Below, in pieces: positions 1 to 8,323 of a DNA stretch of 64,000 nt. The notes under the pieces are model-generated. The model saw nothing but the letters and a program-made list of their open reading frames with translations. It searched no databases and had not been told where the DNA came from. Position 1 is the stretch's first letter. Each line of letters begins with the position of its first letter. Origin of the DNA: Ghiorsea bivora (GTDB lineage: Bacteria > Pseudomonadota > Zetaproteobacteria > Mariprofundales > Mariprofundaceae); NCBI RefSeq assembly GCF_000744415.1, contig NZ_JQLW01000005.1, forward strand, positions 348,650 through 412,649, read 5' to 3'. Made by a program: the position numbers and the translations under genes.

Positions 1-2
1 GT

Positions 3-950
3 GCAGAGCCAGTATTGGAAAAAGGGGAACGGCGCAAGACAGTGATGTTTGAACGATTATCCTCGTTTGCGCTTGTTGCAGCTTATATAGTGTCCGTTTG
101 TTTGTATGTACATATTTTAAGTTCTTTTGTGTTGGGTGCTTTTGATTTGGATTCAAGCTTTAATAAAAGCCTTCTGACAACAATTATTATTGGCAGCATC
201 ACTATAATCGGTGTGGCGGGTGGATTGAAACCATTGGAGAAAATGGAAAGTTGGGCGTTGTATATTACGCTAGCTATTTTGATGGTATTATTACTTGGTT
301 TCGCCATGTATGACGTGAATCATTATCTCGATGCAGGTCGTTTTACGATGCCACAAATGCCAGATCGTAGTACTTGGGAAATGATTACCATTGTCGCGGG
401 TACTTTGATTGTGGTGCAGGGTTTTGAAACCACACGTTATCTTGGCAAAGTATTTGACCGCAGGACACGTATAGTTGCATCACGTTGGTCACAATATTTA
501 TCACTTTCAGTCTATGTCATTTTTGTTGCCTTGGCGCTTCCAATTGTGGTGATATTGAAAGGAGACTATGCTGAAAACAGTTTGATTTTATTGGCGGCGC
601 AAGTGTCTGTGTTTCTCGTTGCGCCATTAATTATTGCAGCCAGCTTGTCACAGTTTTCAGCTGCGGTTGCTGATACTTTAGCTGCAACAGCCAATATGAC
701 GGAAATCACTCTGGGTCGCATCAACCAGCGCTGGGGATATGTTTTGGTGGGTGGTTTGGCGATGGCATTGGCTTGGTCTGGCTCAACATTTGCCATCATT
801 ACTTTAGCATCTAAAGCGTTTGCTTTGTATTATTTTCTTCAATGTTGTGTTGGTTTTACAGTGTGTAAGAATCATATGGAACGGTTAAGGTTTGTACTTG
901 TCGGTTTAGCTTTGTTATTCGTACTTATTTTTGCTGTACCAGCTGGGTGA
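3..950 (+). CDS. APC-superfamily permease, 5' end outside the window
   Basis: Membrane transporter of the amino acid/polyamine/organocation superfamily, inferred from about nine hydrophobic helices and the 'GTLIVVQGFETTRY' segment typical of such carriers. The frame is open to the left edge (codons run from base 3), so the first ~100 residues, including the usual first three helices, probably lie upstream; the TTG at 15 is unlikely to be the true start. It ends 15 bases before the CBS gene, in the same direction. A decayed N-terminal copy of a related permease lies at 7.26-7.52 kb. The substrate cannot be told from sequence. Confidence 0.75.
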   Translation, partial: AEPVLEKGERRKTVMFERLSSFALVAAYIVSVCLYVHILSSFVLGAFDLDSSFNKSLLTTIIIGSITIIGVAGGLKPLEKMESWALYITLAILMVLLLGFAMYDVNHYLDAGRFTMPQMPDRSTWEMITIVAGTLIVVQGFETTRYLGKVFDRRTRIVASRWSQYLSLSVYVIFVALALPIVVILKGDYAENSLILLAAQVSVFLVAPLIIAASLSQFSAAVADTLAATANMTEITLGRINQRWGYVLVGGLAMALAWSGSTFAIITLASKAFALYYFLQCCVGFTVCKNHMERLRFVLVGLALLFVLIFAVPAG

Positions 951-964
951 TTGAGGGATAAACG

Positions 965-1600
965 ATGTTACCTGAATTCCGAATTTTTGGGCCTGGCATT
1001 AGTAATCCTGTTCCTTTGGAGCAGTTGTTTGCGCGAAAACGTGTAGAGAAAGTAAGCAAGGGTCAGAAGACCAATACAATAAAAGAAGAAAAAAGTCATG
1101 ATGACTCTGGGTTAACTTATCAAGCTAAAAGCTTAAAAGCTTATCAGTTGGCCGAGAGTACGAATGAAAATCAACAAGTACTTCAAGCTTCACAGGTGAT
1201 GACTACGCCAGTGGTCACACTTTTTGTGCAAGAAACAGCATCGAAAGCATTAGATATTTTAGGGAAGGGCGACTTTCGGCATATTCCCGTACTGTCTGAG
1301 CAACAATCGTTGATTGGTATGGTTTCGGATCGTGATATCTATCGCTGTATGTGTGGTACGAGTATGGGCTGTATGCATTGTGCTGAAGATAAACAAAGTG
1401 TGTTGATAGAGCAGGTGATGAAGGATGAGGTGTTAACAGCCAGTGTCGATACGGATGCACGGTATATTGCTCGCTTATTTGTAGAGCAACGTGTTGGTGC
1501 TATGCCTATTGTTGAAGAGGATAAACTTGTAGGTATTGTCACCCGCAGTGATATTCTAAAAGCTGTGATGCTGAATCTTCACTTGGATGTTTGGAAGTAA
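965..1600 (+). CDS. CBS-domain pair protein with inserted Cys cluster
   Basis: 211 residues. An uncharacterised N-terminal stretch (1-70) is followed by two CBS motifs (about 75-125 and 148-205; 'MTTPVVTL', 'GMVSDRDIY', 'GIVTRSDIL'). CBS pairs usually bind adenosyl ligands and regulate partners. Unusual here is C128-x-C130-x5-C136-x2-C139 in the junction between the two CBS motifs, which could hold a metal ion or Fe-S cluster. It sits between a permease and a DUF411 metal-type protein, ahead of a two-component system and a c-type cytochrome, so redox or metal sensing is a reasonable guess but not shown. Confidence 0.85.
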   Translation: MLPEFRIFGPGISNPVPLEQLFARKRVEKVSKGQKTNTIKEEKSHDDSGLTYQAKSLKAYQLAESTNENQQVLQASQVMTTPVVTLFVQETASKALDILGKGDFRHIPVLSEQQSLIGMVSDRDIYRCMCGTSMGCMHCAEDKQSVLIEQVMKDEVLTASVDTDARYIARLFVEQRVGAMPIVEEDKLVGIVTRSDILKAVMLNLHLDVWK

Positions 1601-1637
1601 GTAACAAGAAAATATGATGGTTAAAAAAGGAGATGAG

Positions 1638-2102
1638 ATGTATCAATTGAAGAGGTTTAAGCTTATATTAGGTCTACTGGTTGCCCCTGTACTTATTATT
1701 GGCGGTTTAACGGTTGAGTCTGCTGCAACTGAGGTGGTGATGTATAAAAATCCAAGTTGCGGCTGTTGTGGCGCTTGGGCAAAACATATGAGAGCTGCAG
1801 GTTTTACGGTGAAAGAGTTACCACGTGAAGATATGGAGGCAGTGAAAGAGAAATATGGTGTATCAGCGGGGTTAGCATCATGCCATACGGCACTTGTAGA
1901 TGGTTATGTGATTGAAGGGCATGTGCCCGCTTCTGATGTGTTGCGTTTATTAAAGGACCGTCCAGATGTTGTCGGTTTAACAGCGCCAGGTATGCCTATG
2001 CAGTCACCAGGTATGCAGGCAGAAGGTAAAAATCCCAGAAATTATGATGTATTGGCTTTTGATCAACAAGGTGGAGTTAAAGTTTATCATAGGTATGAAT
2101 AA
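1638..2102 (+). CDS. DUF411 secreted metal-binding-type protein
   Basis: 154 residues from the ATG at 1638, which has an AAGGAG eight bases upstream; the in-frame ATG at 1614 lacks a comparable site. A hydrophobic signal segment (residues ~5-28) is followed by the DUF411 hallmark 'MYKNPSCGCCGAW', with a thioredoxin-like CxCC site, and later 'SCHTALVDGY'. DUF411 proteins are found in copper and other metal-resistance loci and are thought to bind metal in the periplasm. It lies 33 bases before a sensor kinase gene, which supports a metal- or redox-related locus. The exact ligand is unknown. Confidence 0.85.
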   Translation: MYQLKRFKLILGLLVAPVLIIGGLTVESAATEVVMYKNPSCGCCGAWAKHMRAAGFTVKELPREDMEAVKEKYGVSAGLASCHTALVDGYVIEGHVPASDVLRLLKDRPDVVGLTAPGMPMQSPGMQAEGKNPRNYDVLAFDQQGGVKVYHRYE

Positions 2103-2134
2103 GGTATAGTAACCTATGACATGGGTAACTGGTT

Positions 2135-3616
2135 TTGCGTAAACACCTTGCATTAAAAGTTGGGGTTTTGTTAAGCCTTATCTTTTTGTTGGTGGCAGTG
2201 TTTGGCTGGGACCTACTCAGTGATATGCGGCATTTGCAACAAGAAGCAGCGGTTGTCGAAAATAGTAATCATCAAAGTCATGATTTACATGCCATTGAAA
2301 TGGGCGTGTATCGTAATATTAAAGTCGTGAATGACTTTCTTATTACGGGTGACCATCGGTCTGAGGGTGTTTTTCATCAATATCAGCAAAAGCTTGTGCA
2401 AATGATTGAACAATATGAAATAACATACCAAGACAGTAGTTTATCTGACTTGATGCAAAGTGTGAAAAACATCAAAGGCATTGCAGAAAAGGTGTTTGTT
2501 TTGCCGTTTGCGACAGAAAATATGGAAGGTCCTATTTTTATTGATGAAATTGCGACAGAAGCCAAGCAAGCTGTTGAGCATTTGACCCGTAAACATCATG
2601 CCTTAGATGAACAGGTCAACCGTGCTATGCAAATGATGGCGGGTTTGCGTATGGATATGCGTCAAGAAACAGTTGCTTTAATGTTGGTATTATTGCTGAG
2701 TTTAGGGTTCTTAGCCTATTTTATTTATAATCAAATCGTCCATCCACTTGTGCAAATGAAAAAGGCTGTGCAACGGGTTGGAGAAGGTAATTTTGATGTT
2801 CATTGTGCGGTTGTTTCAGATGATGAAATTGGAGAGTTAGCTAAGGCTTTTAATACCATGGGTGAGGCATTACAGGAGCGAGAGCAAAAGCTAAATCGAA
2901 TCCGAAGCTTGGCTGCGCATCAAGAAAAAATGAATGCTTTGTCTGTGATGTCAGCAAGTCTCGCGCATGAAGTGGGTAACCCTTTAGCTTCGGTAGGCAT
3001 GTTGCTACACATGGCAAAACGCAAATTGGCGCAACAAGATACGCAAGCAGTGGCTTCGCATTTGGACTCAGCTGTCAAAGAAACCGAGCGCATGGAATTG
3101 ATTATTCAAACAGTGCTGGATTTTGGTCGGCATGAATTTGATATGCGGTTTCATGCGTTTGCAGTGAGATCTGTGATTGCTGATGCTGTTAAACTAGGGC
3201 AAATGTCTCCCCAACATAAACGTGTAGTGATTCAAGTCAACGAGGATTCGAATATGCCTTTGGTGTATGCCTCCAGCAGTATGTTGATGCAGGTGTTGAT
3301 GAATGTGATTCACAATGCTTGCCATGCTTGTCGTGAAAGTGGTGAGGTACATATTCAAACGATTGAACAAGGTGGACATATTGTGATTGATGTGTGCGAC
3401 ACAGGGCATGGCATTGAGCAAGCTATGCGCAAATCTATTTTTAACCCCAGTGTAACCACCAAAGAAAAGGGGGAAGGTACGGGGTTTGGTTTAGCCATAA
3501 GCAAAGAGCTGATGGATGCTATGCATGGTACATTGTCGTTGCTTGAGGATGCTGGTCATGGCACGTGCTTTCGTATCAGTGTGCCGATTGCGCACCAAGG
3601 TAAAGGTATAACATGA
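2135..3616 (+). CDS. NtrB-type membrane sensor histidine kinase
   Basis: 493 residues. TM1 about 8-26, a helical periplasmic domain 27-178, TM2 about 180-200, HAMP (~200-252), a HisKA H-box 'SLAHEVGNPLAS' with H278, and a C-terminal HATPase with N-box 'IHNACHAC' and G-box 'GEGTGFGLAIS'. The start is TTG at 2135; no ATG is available because stop codons lie just upstream, and CTG at 2129 is an alternative. The stop overlaps the start of the response-regulator gene (ATGA), so the two are co-translated partners. The periplasmic domain looks like a four-helix-bundle sensor; the signal is unknown. Confidence 0.9.
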   Translation: MRKHLALKVGVLLSLIFLLVAVFGWDLLSDMRHLQQEAAVVENSNHQSHDLHAIEMGVYRNIKVVNDFLITGDHRSEGVFHQYQQKLVQMIEQYEITYQDSSLSDLMQSVKNIKGIAEKVFVLPFATENMEGPIFIDEIATEAKQAVEHLTRKHHALDEQVNRAMQMMAGLRMDMRQETVALMLVLLLSLGFLAYFIYNQIVHPLVQMKKAVQRVGEGNFDVHCAVVSDDEIGELAKAFNTMGEALQEREQKLNRIRSLAAHQEKMNALSVMSASLAHEVGNPLASVGMLLHMAKRKLAQQDTQAVASHLDSAVKETERMELIIQTVLDFGRHEFDMRFHAFAVRSVIADAVKLGQMSPQHKRVVIQVNEDSNMPLVYASSSMLMQVLMNVIHNACHACRESGEVHIQTIEQGGHIVIDVCDTGHGIEQAMRKSIFNPSVTTKEKGEGTGFGLAISKELMDAMHGTLSLLEDAGHGTCFRISVPIAHQGKGIT

Positions 3617-4914
3617 AGTTATTAGTGGTTGAAGACGAACAATATATCCGCCAAGGTATCGTGGAGCTTTTGCGTGAAGAAGGTTTTGATACCACTGAAG
3701 CTTCAACTGTTACCGAGACATTGGCATGTTTAGATGCGGGTAATATTGATGCTGTATTGTGTGATAACTTTTTGCCTGATGGTGAGGGTTTTGATGTGTT
3801 GCGTGCCATTGCGGGTTCGGGTATCGCACTCATATTAATGACAGCATTTGGTAATCGAGATTTGGCATCCCGAGCTTTTGCAGCAGGTGCATATGATTAT
3901 GTTGCCAAACCGATTCGTTTTGATGAATTACTTGCACGCTTGCAACGCTTGCAAGAGAAGCTTCTTTTACGAGAAAAAGTGATTGAAAGTGAGCAGCTTG
4001 TCCAAGACCAAGGTGAGTTGGCTGTGCTTGGCTCGTCGGAAAATATGCAAGCGGTGCAACATTTGATTCAAAAATCCAGTGCCAGTGGTGTGCCTGTGTT
4101 GCTACAAGGTGAAACGGGGGTAGGTAAAGGTGTAGTCGCGAGATTATTGCATAGTTTATCCACGCGAAGTGCCCAGCCGTTTGTACGCATTAACTGCGCG
4201 GCTATTCCAGCAGAGCTTTTAGAATCTGAACTGTTTGGTCATAAAAAAGGCGCATTTTCTGGTGCCGATAGTGATAGAAAAGGTCTGTTAACCACAGCAG
4301 CCAAGGGTACACTTTTTATGGACGAGTTGATTGAGTTGCCTATGGCGATGCAATCGAAATTGTTACATGTTTTTGATGAGAAAACTTTTCGCCCCGTTGG
4401 AGGTGATGAAGAATTACCCTTTCAAGCTAGGGTCATTGCGGCGAGTAATGTTGATTTTGAACAAGCTGTGGCAGAAGGACGCTTTCGTGAAGATTTGTAT
4501 TTCCGACTTAATGTTATGAAGATAAATATTCCTGCCTTACGCGATAGGGGAAGTGATATTATTCCCCTTGCTTACCGCCTACTGGATCAAATTTGCCAAG
4601 AATGGAGCAGGCAAGTGCCCAAGATGTCATCTGAGCAAGTCTTGTGGTTAGAGACGCAACCTTGGTATGGCAATGTACGAGAGTTGAGGAATGTGTTGGA
4701 GCGTGCGCTGTTGTTGGGTACAGATGATACATTGCTTTTCTCGGATATGGGAAAACTCAAAGAAGGTCATGATTTACCGTTAGTTGAAGCCTGTCATGCA
4801 TATGAAAAACAGTATATTACACGTATGATTCAAAGTTGTGGTGGTGATAAAACAGCAGCAGCAGAGAAGTTGGGTATAGGTCTTTCAACTTTGTACCGCA
4901 AACTCGACGCATAA
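3613..4914 (+). CDS. NtrC-family sigma-54 response regulator
   Basis: 433 residues. Receiver domain 1-115 with phospho-acceptor D51; AAA+ domain with Walker A 'GETGVGKG', the sigma-54 contact loop as GAFSGA (usual GAFTGA, Thr to Ser), Walker B 'GTLFMDE'; and a Fis-type helix-turn-helix at the C-terminus ('TAAAEKLGIGLSTLYRKL'). It should activate RpoN promoters when phosphorylated by the kinase encoded immediately upstream. The nearest downstream gene, a Cyc2-like cytochrome, has a candidate -24/-12 promoter, making it the likely target. rpoN itself is at 57.1 kb. Confidence 0.93.
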   Translation: MKLLVVEDEQYIRQGIVELLREEGFDTTEASTVTETLACLDAGNIDAVLCDNFLPDGEGFDVLRAIAGSGIALILMTAFGNRDLASRAFAAGAYDYVAKPIRFDELLARLQRLQEKLLLREKVIESEQLVQDQGELAVLGSSENMQAVQHLIQKSSASGVPVLLQGETGVGKGVVARLLHSLSTRSAQPFVRINCAAIPAELLESELFGHKKGAFSGADSDRKGLLTTAAKGTLFMDELIELPMAMQSKLLHVFDEKTFRPVGGDEELPFQARVIAASNVDFEQAVAEGRFREDLYFRLNVMKINIPALRDRGSDIIPLAYRLLDQICQEWSRQVPKMSSEQVLWLETQPWYGNVRELRNVLERALLLGTDDTLLFSDMGKLKEGHDLPLVEACHAYEKQYITRMIQSCGGDKTAAAEKLGIGLSTLYRKLDA

Positions 4915-5060
4915 ATTCCCATATTTGAGAGTCTTTTGCAGGTGCTATTCCCAATAGTGAGAAAGAAAGATAAGGTTATTTATTTTTTAACTTCATGTAA
5001 GGTGCTGATAGCTTTACACTTTTTGTTATTTTTTATAAGATGTATAGGTGGTTGCAGGTT

Positions 5061-5075
5061 TGGCACCAATATTTC
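5061..5075 (+). promoter_or_regulatory. Candidate sigma-54 promoter for the cytochrome-porin gene
   Basis: TGGCAC-N5-TTTC: the -24 element is perfect and the spacing (GG, ten bases, then the -12 dinucleotide) is right, with one mismatch (TC for GC). The expected start near 5087 would leave a leader of about 48 bases with a strong AAGGAGGGGA before the ATG at 5135. A short inverted repeat CTATT-CCC-AATAG at 4945-4957 could be an upstream activator site, but this is weak. The rest of 4915-5134 shows nothing else. Confidence 0.5.
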
Positions 5076-5134
5076 TTTCTTTGGCATGACGGCTGACATC
5101 TGATCAGTAAACATCTTTAAGGAGGGGAATCCCT

Positions 5135-6475
5135 ATGAAAAAAATATTATATACATTAAGTGGTTTTGCCATGTTGGCGGTGGGCAGTGCCGCCCTGGTG
5201 CCAAGTGAAGCAGAGGCATTACCTGTGTTTGCGCGAAAATATGGCATGGCCTGTAACTCTTGTCATACCATGTTCCCGCAATTATCAAAAATGGGCGTAG
5301 CTTTCCGTGAACGCGGTTTCCGCTTTGAAGAAGGTCGTGGTGATATTGATAGCCAAGACGAAAGAGGCGCAAACTTTGATGCAGGTGAGAATGCAGTATT
5401 TGCATCATCATTCCCATTCACTGTACGTACACAAGTCTTATACAGCAATGCAGCACCTCTAACTGATTCAAATGACGTTGTTGTTATGCCTGGGCATAGA
5501 CCTGGTATGTTGGATGGCGCGAAAAACAATGCGAAAATTGGTAATGGTGAGTTTGGTTTAATTACAGCAGGTTCTTATGATAACTTCTCATGGTGGATGG
5601 ATTCCAGCCTTCTTGGTGGCATCGGCATGTTGGAAGGTATTTATTATGTGAATGACCTCGTCAAAGTGCGTTTTGGTCGTGTGCAAAACAACGTGGGTTA
5701 TGGTATGACTATGATGTCTAAACGTCCTATGGGTTATGGTTGGGCAGATGCTGCGCAAATGGCAGGCGGTACAATGCTAATGATGGTTGATGGTGTAAGT
5801 GTGCATGGTACAACCAATGGTGACTCAGGTGTAGGTACATACTACAATGTAAGTTATGGTCTTGCAGGTAATGATTCAACCACAGGCAATAAAACTTCAA
5901 CAGTGTATGGTCGTGTAGCTCAAGAAATCATGGATAATCATATCGTGGGTGTTTATACATATAAAGCAACCAACTATACCAGTGATGTATTTGGTGGTGA
6001 GGCAACTATGCTTATGGCAATGGGTGCACCAGGTGCTACCAATGCAAACCCTATGGCATTTAGTGATGTCACACGTTCAGGTGTTGATTTTGCGATAAAT
6101 TACGGTGAACCTTTGCAAGCTTGGGGTGCATATACAGTGGGTAATCAAACCAATCCGCTTACCAATACCAAGTTGGATGTAACTGCAATTACGTTGGCAA
6201 CAGAGTGGATTATGCAAGAAGGTTGGATGCTTGGTGCAAAATACAATTCAAGTAAAGTTGATTTGCAGATGTTAACCAATGCGGTTTTAAAACCTGCAGC
6301 TACAACACATACAACATTGTATGGTATTCATCAAGTGGCTGAAAATGTGCAAGCTATTTTGTCTTATACAAGCAGTAAAAATGTAGTGGAAAGAATGGGT
6401 GCTGGTGGTGGTGCAACCAATGCAACATTGTCTGACTTTAATTCCTTCGTATTCGCTATTGATATGGCGCTGTAA
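5135..6475 (+). CDS. Cyc2-like outer-membrane monoheme cytochrome-porin
   Basis: 446 residues with a Sec signal peptide (cleavage near residue 28), one heme c site CNSCH at 40-44 close to the mature N-terminus, and a long C-terminal part of alternating polar/hydrophobic strands rich in Gly, Asn and aromatics that reads as a beta-barrel. This architecture is that of the fused cytochrome-porin Cyc2, the proposed iron oxidase of neutrophilic iron oxidisers. However, 'CNSCHTMFPQLSKMG' also matches a broader family of CxxCH barrel proteins, so membership of the Cyc2 clade proper is not certain. It stands alone between a sigma-54 promoter candidate and a terminator, so it is probably a monocistronic, highly expressed gene. 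Confidence 0.65.
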   Translation: MKKILYTLSGFAMLAVGSAALVPSEAEALPVFARKYGMACNSCHTMFPQLSKMGVAFRERGFRFEEGRGDIDSQDERGANFDAGENAVFASSFPFTVRTQVLYSNAAPLTDSNDVVVMPGHRPGMLDGAKNNAKIGNGEFGLITAGSYDNFSWWMDSSLLGGIGMLEGIYYVNDLVKVRFGRVQNNVGYGMTMMSKRPMGYGWADAAQMAGGTMLMMVDGVSVHGTTNGDSGVGTYYNVSYGLAGNDSTTGNKTSTVYGRVAQEIMDNHIVGVYTYKATNYTSDVFGGEATMLMAMGAPGATNANPMAFSDVTRSGVDFAINYGEPLQAWGAYTVGNQTNPLTNTKLDVTAITLATEWIMQEGWMLGAKYNSSKVDLQMLTNAVLKPAATTHTTLYGIHQVAENVQAILSYTSSKNVVERMGAGGGATNATLSDFNSFVFAIDMAL

Positions 6476-6495
6476 TATATAAATGAGGTTGAAAA

Positions 6496-6518
6496 GGGGA
6501 GCATTGCTCCCCTTTTTT
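6496..6518 (+). terminator. Rho-independent terminator after the cytochrome gene
   Basis: GGGGAGC / GCTCCCC stem of 7 bp with a 3-base loop, extended by flanking AAAA/TTTT pairing and followed by a T-run. It lies 20 bases past the cytochrome stop codon. Confidence 0.9.
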
Positions 6519-6537
6519 ATTCCATAGGAGAAAATTT

Positions 6538-7218
6538 ATGGGTATGCAAGTTATAAGTACGGTAAGGCATGGGTTAATATTGGGGATTGTAGCACTGATG
6601 ATGGGTGCACTATGGGCAGTATATATGGCAACCAATCATGAAACATTACATGGTGCGTTTGAACAGCAGCAAGAAGTCATTCAGCAGCAGCAAGCACAAA
6701 AAATGATGAAAGATATGACCATGGATGCAATGGGCGAGGCAGAGATGGGGCACACACATGGATCAGAAATGTCAGCCAACCATCACGAATCAGCACCTGA
6801 TATGCATCAAGAGGGTGGTGGTCATGCGCATGGTGCAAACCAACAACATTCACATTCAGGTTCGCTTGCTAAAGATGCGATGCAGCGTTTATTGCGTGGG
6901 CATATTCATGCTATGGGTTTGGGCGTGCTAGTATGCGTGCTTTTACTCATTGTTGCGTTCACATCACTTAAAGATGTATGGAAGAAAGTATTTGGGCTTA
7001 CGTTTGGTTTGGGGGCAGTGCTTTATCCTCCAGCTTGGGTGATTATGGGTTTTCGTACAGTTGAACTTGGACCAGAGGCAGCAGAAGCTAGTATTATGTG
7101 GCTATTTGGACCAGCAGTTGCTTTATTGATAGGCTCTATGGTTGCGTTGTTAGGTGTGTTACTGCTTGAACAGCTAGGCTTAAAAGATAAGGCTTTGTTT
7201 TCTTGGGCTTTTGATTAA
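6538..7218 (+). CDS. His/Met-rich integral membrane protein, unknown function
   Basis: 226 residues. TM1 about 13-30, then a hydrophilic segment 34-120 rich in Gln, His and Met (HTH, NHH, HAHG, HSH clusters at 70-106), then three more helices (~124-142, 152-170, 188-210). A GHIHAMG motif at the start of TM2 adds further potential ligands. Such a loop is typical of proteins that bind Cu, Ni, Co or Fe, and the location after a heme protein and near DUF411 supports a metal role. No named family is recognised. A good Shine-Dalgarno (AGGAG) precedes the ATG. Confidence 0.7.
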   Translation: MGMQVISTVRHGLILGIVALMMGALWAVYMATNHETLHGAFEQQQEVIQQQQAQKMMKDMTMDAMGEAEMGHTHGSEMSANHHESAPDMHQEGGGHAHGANQQHSHSGSLAKDAMQRLLRGHIHAMGLGVLVCVLLLIVAFTSLKDVWKKVFGLTFGLGAVLYPPAWVIMGFRTVELGPEAAEASIMWLFGPAVALLIGSMVALLGVLLLEQLGLKDKALFSWAFD

Positions 7219-7254
7219 TTTTGCAAAAAAAATAGTGAAAAACTATAGTTATTA

Positions 7255-7523
7255 GGCTCTGTTTCCTTAGGCACAGACGTGATAATTAGCGCAGGTATAT
7301 TTGTTTTTATGGGGCAATTACTGAGCTGGTTGGCAGGTTACTTCTTCTGGCATTTATTGTCGGAGGAGCTGTGTCGGGAATCAGTGCTTATTCTTATGTG
7401 AAGTTTTCAAATGCATATCCTTCATTTGGTGATGTTGTAAAGTTCTTGCGTAAATCTTATGGCCCCGATGTAATTACAGGCACATTTTCTTTTTTAATGT
7501 ATGTGTCTATGGTGTTTTCATGA
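7255..7523 (+). pseudogene. N-terminal fragment of an APC permease, frameshifted
   Basis: No open gene, but two frames give consecutive permease segments: 'GTDVIISAGIFVFMGQ' from about 7270, then after a frameshift 'VSGISAYSYVKFSNAYPSFG' and on to 'FLMYVSMVFS' ending at TGA 7521. This matches the first three helices of APC carriers, the part of the family missing from the truncated permease at the window start, so it is the relic of a second, related permease gene. The remainder was lost where the IS30 remnant begins. Confidence 0.7.
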
Positions 7524-8150
7524 AGGCTTCGCTCCCATGAAGCATAAGGGTTAGCATAGAATCAGCTTGAACTGCCTTGACTACTCTCGAATGTTCGCAA
7601 AATTCCAAACCATTATCTTTGGTGATGGTATCACCTTCCCTGTCTCCTATGCGTACTTTTTGATTCACAATATCAGGTCGCTCAGCGATACCAATATGAT
7701 TGGGTATCTTACTACGGCGACCATTGGAACTGTAATGCTTCCTTCGCTTTTTCTGACAGCGCAAGAATGTATGCAAATCCACCACCTTCATCTAAATCAG
7801 CATAGATAAATCCATTCATAGTTCACAAAACGCGGACCTTCCAAGCGTAAACGTGCGCCAATTTCTACTGGTGACCACGTTTTTCTAATCAGTGGTTCAA
7901 CGCGTTGCCAATGGTCAGGTGCAATGAATGTCTTTACTTTTTTTACCTTCGTTCCATAGCTAAGTGATAGGCTTGTTTAGGTCGACAACCACGAAGACCA
8001 CGGTTTCGCCTTAGTTCACGGCTGATTGTGGATTCGTTGACTAATACCTAGCAATCTCAGTTTGAAGATGCTCTGCTTTATTGAGCACTGCAATCTGGTA
8101 GCGTTGTGCTTGGGTAAGCTGTGTGTAGTTTATTATTATTCTTTGACAAG
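7524..8150 (-). mobile_element. Decayed IS30-family transposase
   Basis: On the minus strand, fragments in different frames match IS30 transposases in order: 'LTQAQRYQIAVL' and 'STISRELRRNRGLRG' (N-terminal helix-turn-helix, about 8130-7970), then 'RKHYSSNGRRSKIPNHI', 'ERPDIVNQK' and 'GDREGDT' joined directly to 'DNGLEF' of the catalytic core. The middle of the DDE domain is deleted and several frameshifts are present, so it cannot be active. Terminal inverted repeats were not recognised. Confidence 0.7.
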
Positions 8151-8323
8151 TTGTGTTTGAAAAGACCAAGGCGGCTACCGTAGCTTACATTTTAAATTAT
8201 TTGTTAAAGTGGCACTTACGAGTTGAATCTACAGACCTTTAAGAAGGTTAGAGCTTGAAGGGGGAATATACGGGGTGAAAAAAGTGCTTGTGAAAGTAAA
8301 TACTCTCATTTTCACTTCGCCAC

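Noticed and set aside
5081-5096. TTGGCATGACGGCTG as a second sigma-54 site
   Set aside because: The GG-to-GC spacing fails; the site at 5061 is better placed.
7567-7809. Plus-strand frame of 80 residues in the IS30 remnant
   Set aside because: The minus strand carries the transposase pattern; the plus frame is its shadow.
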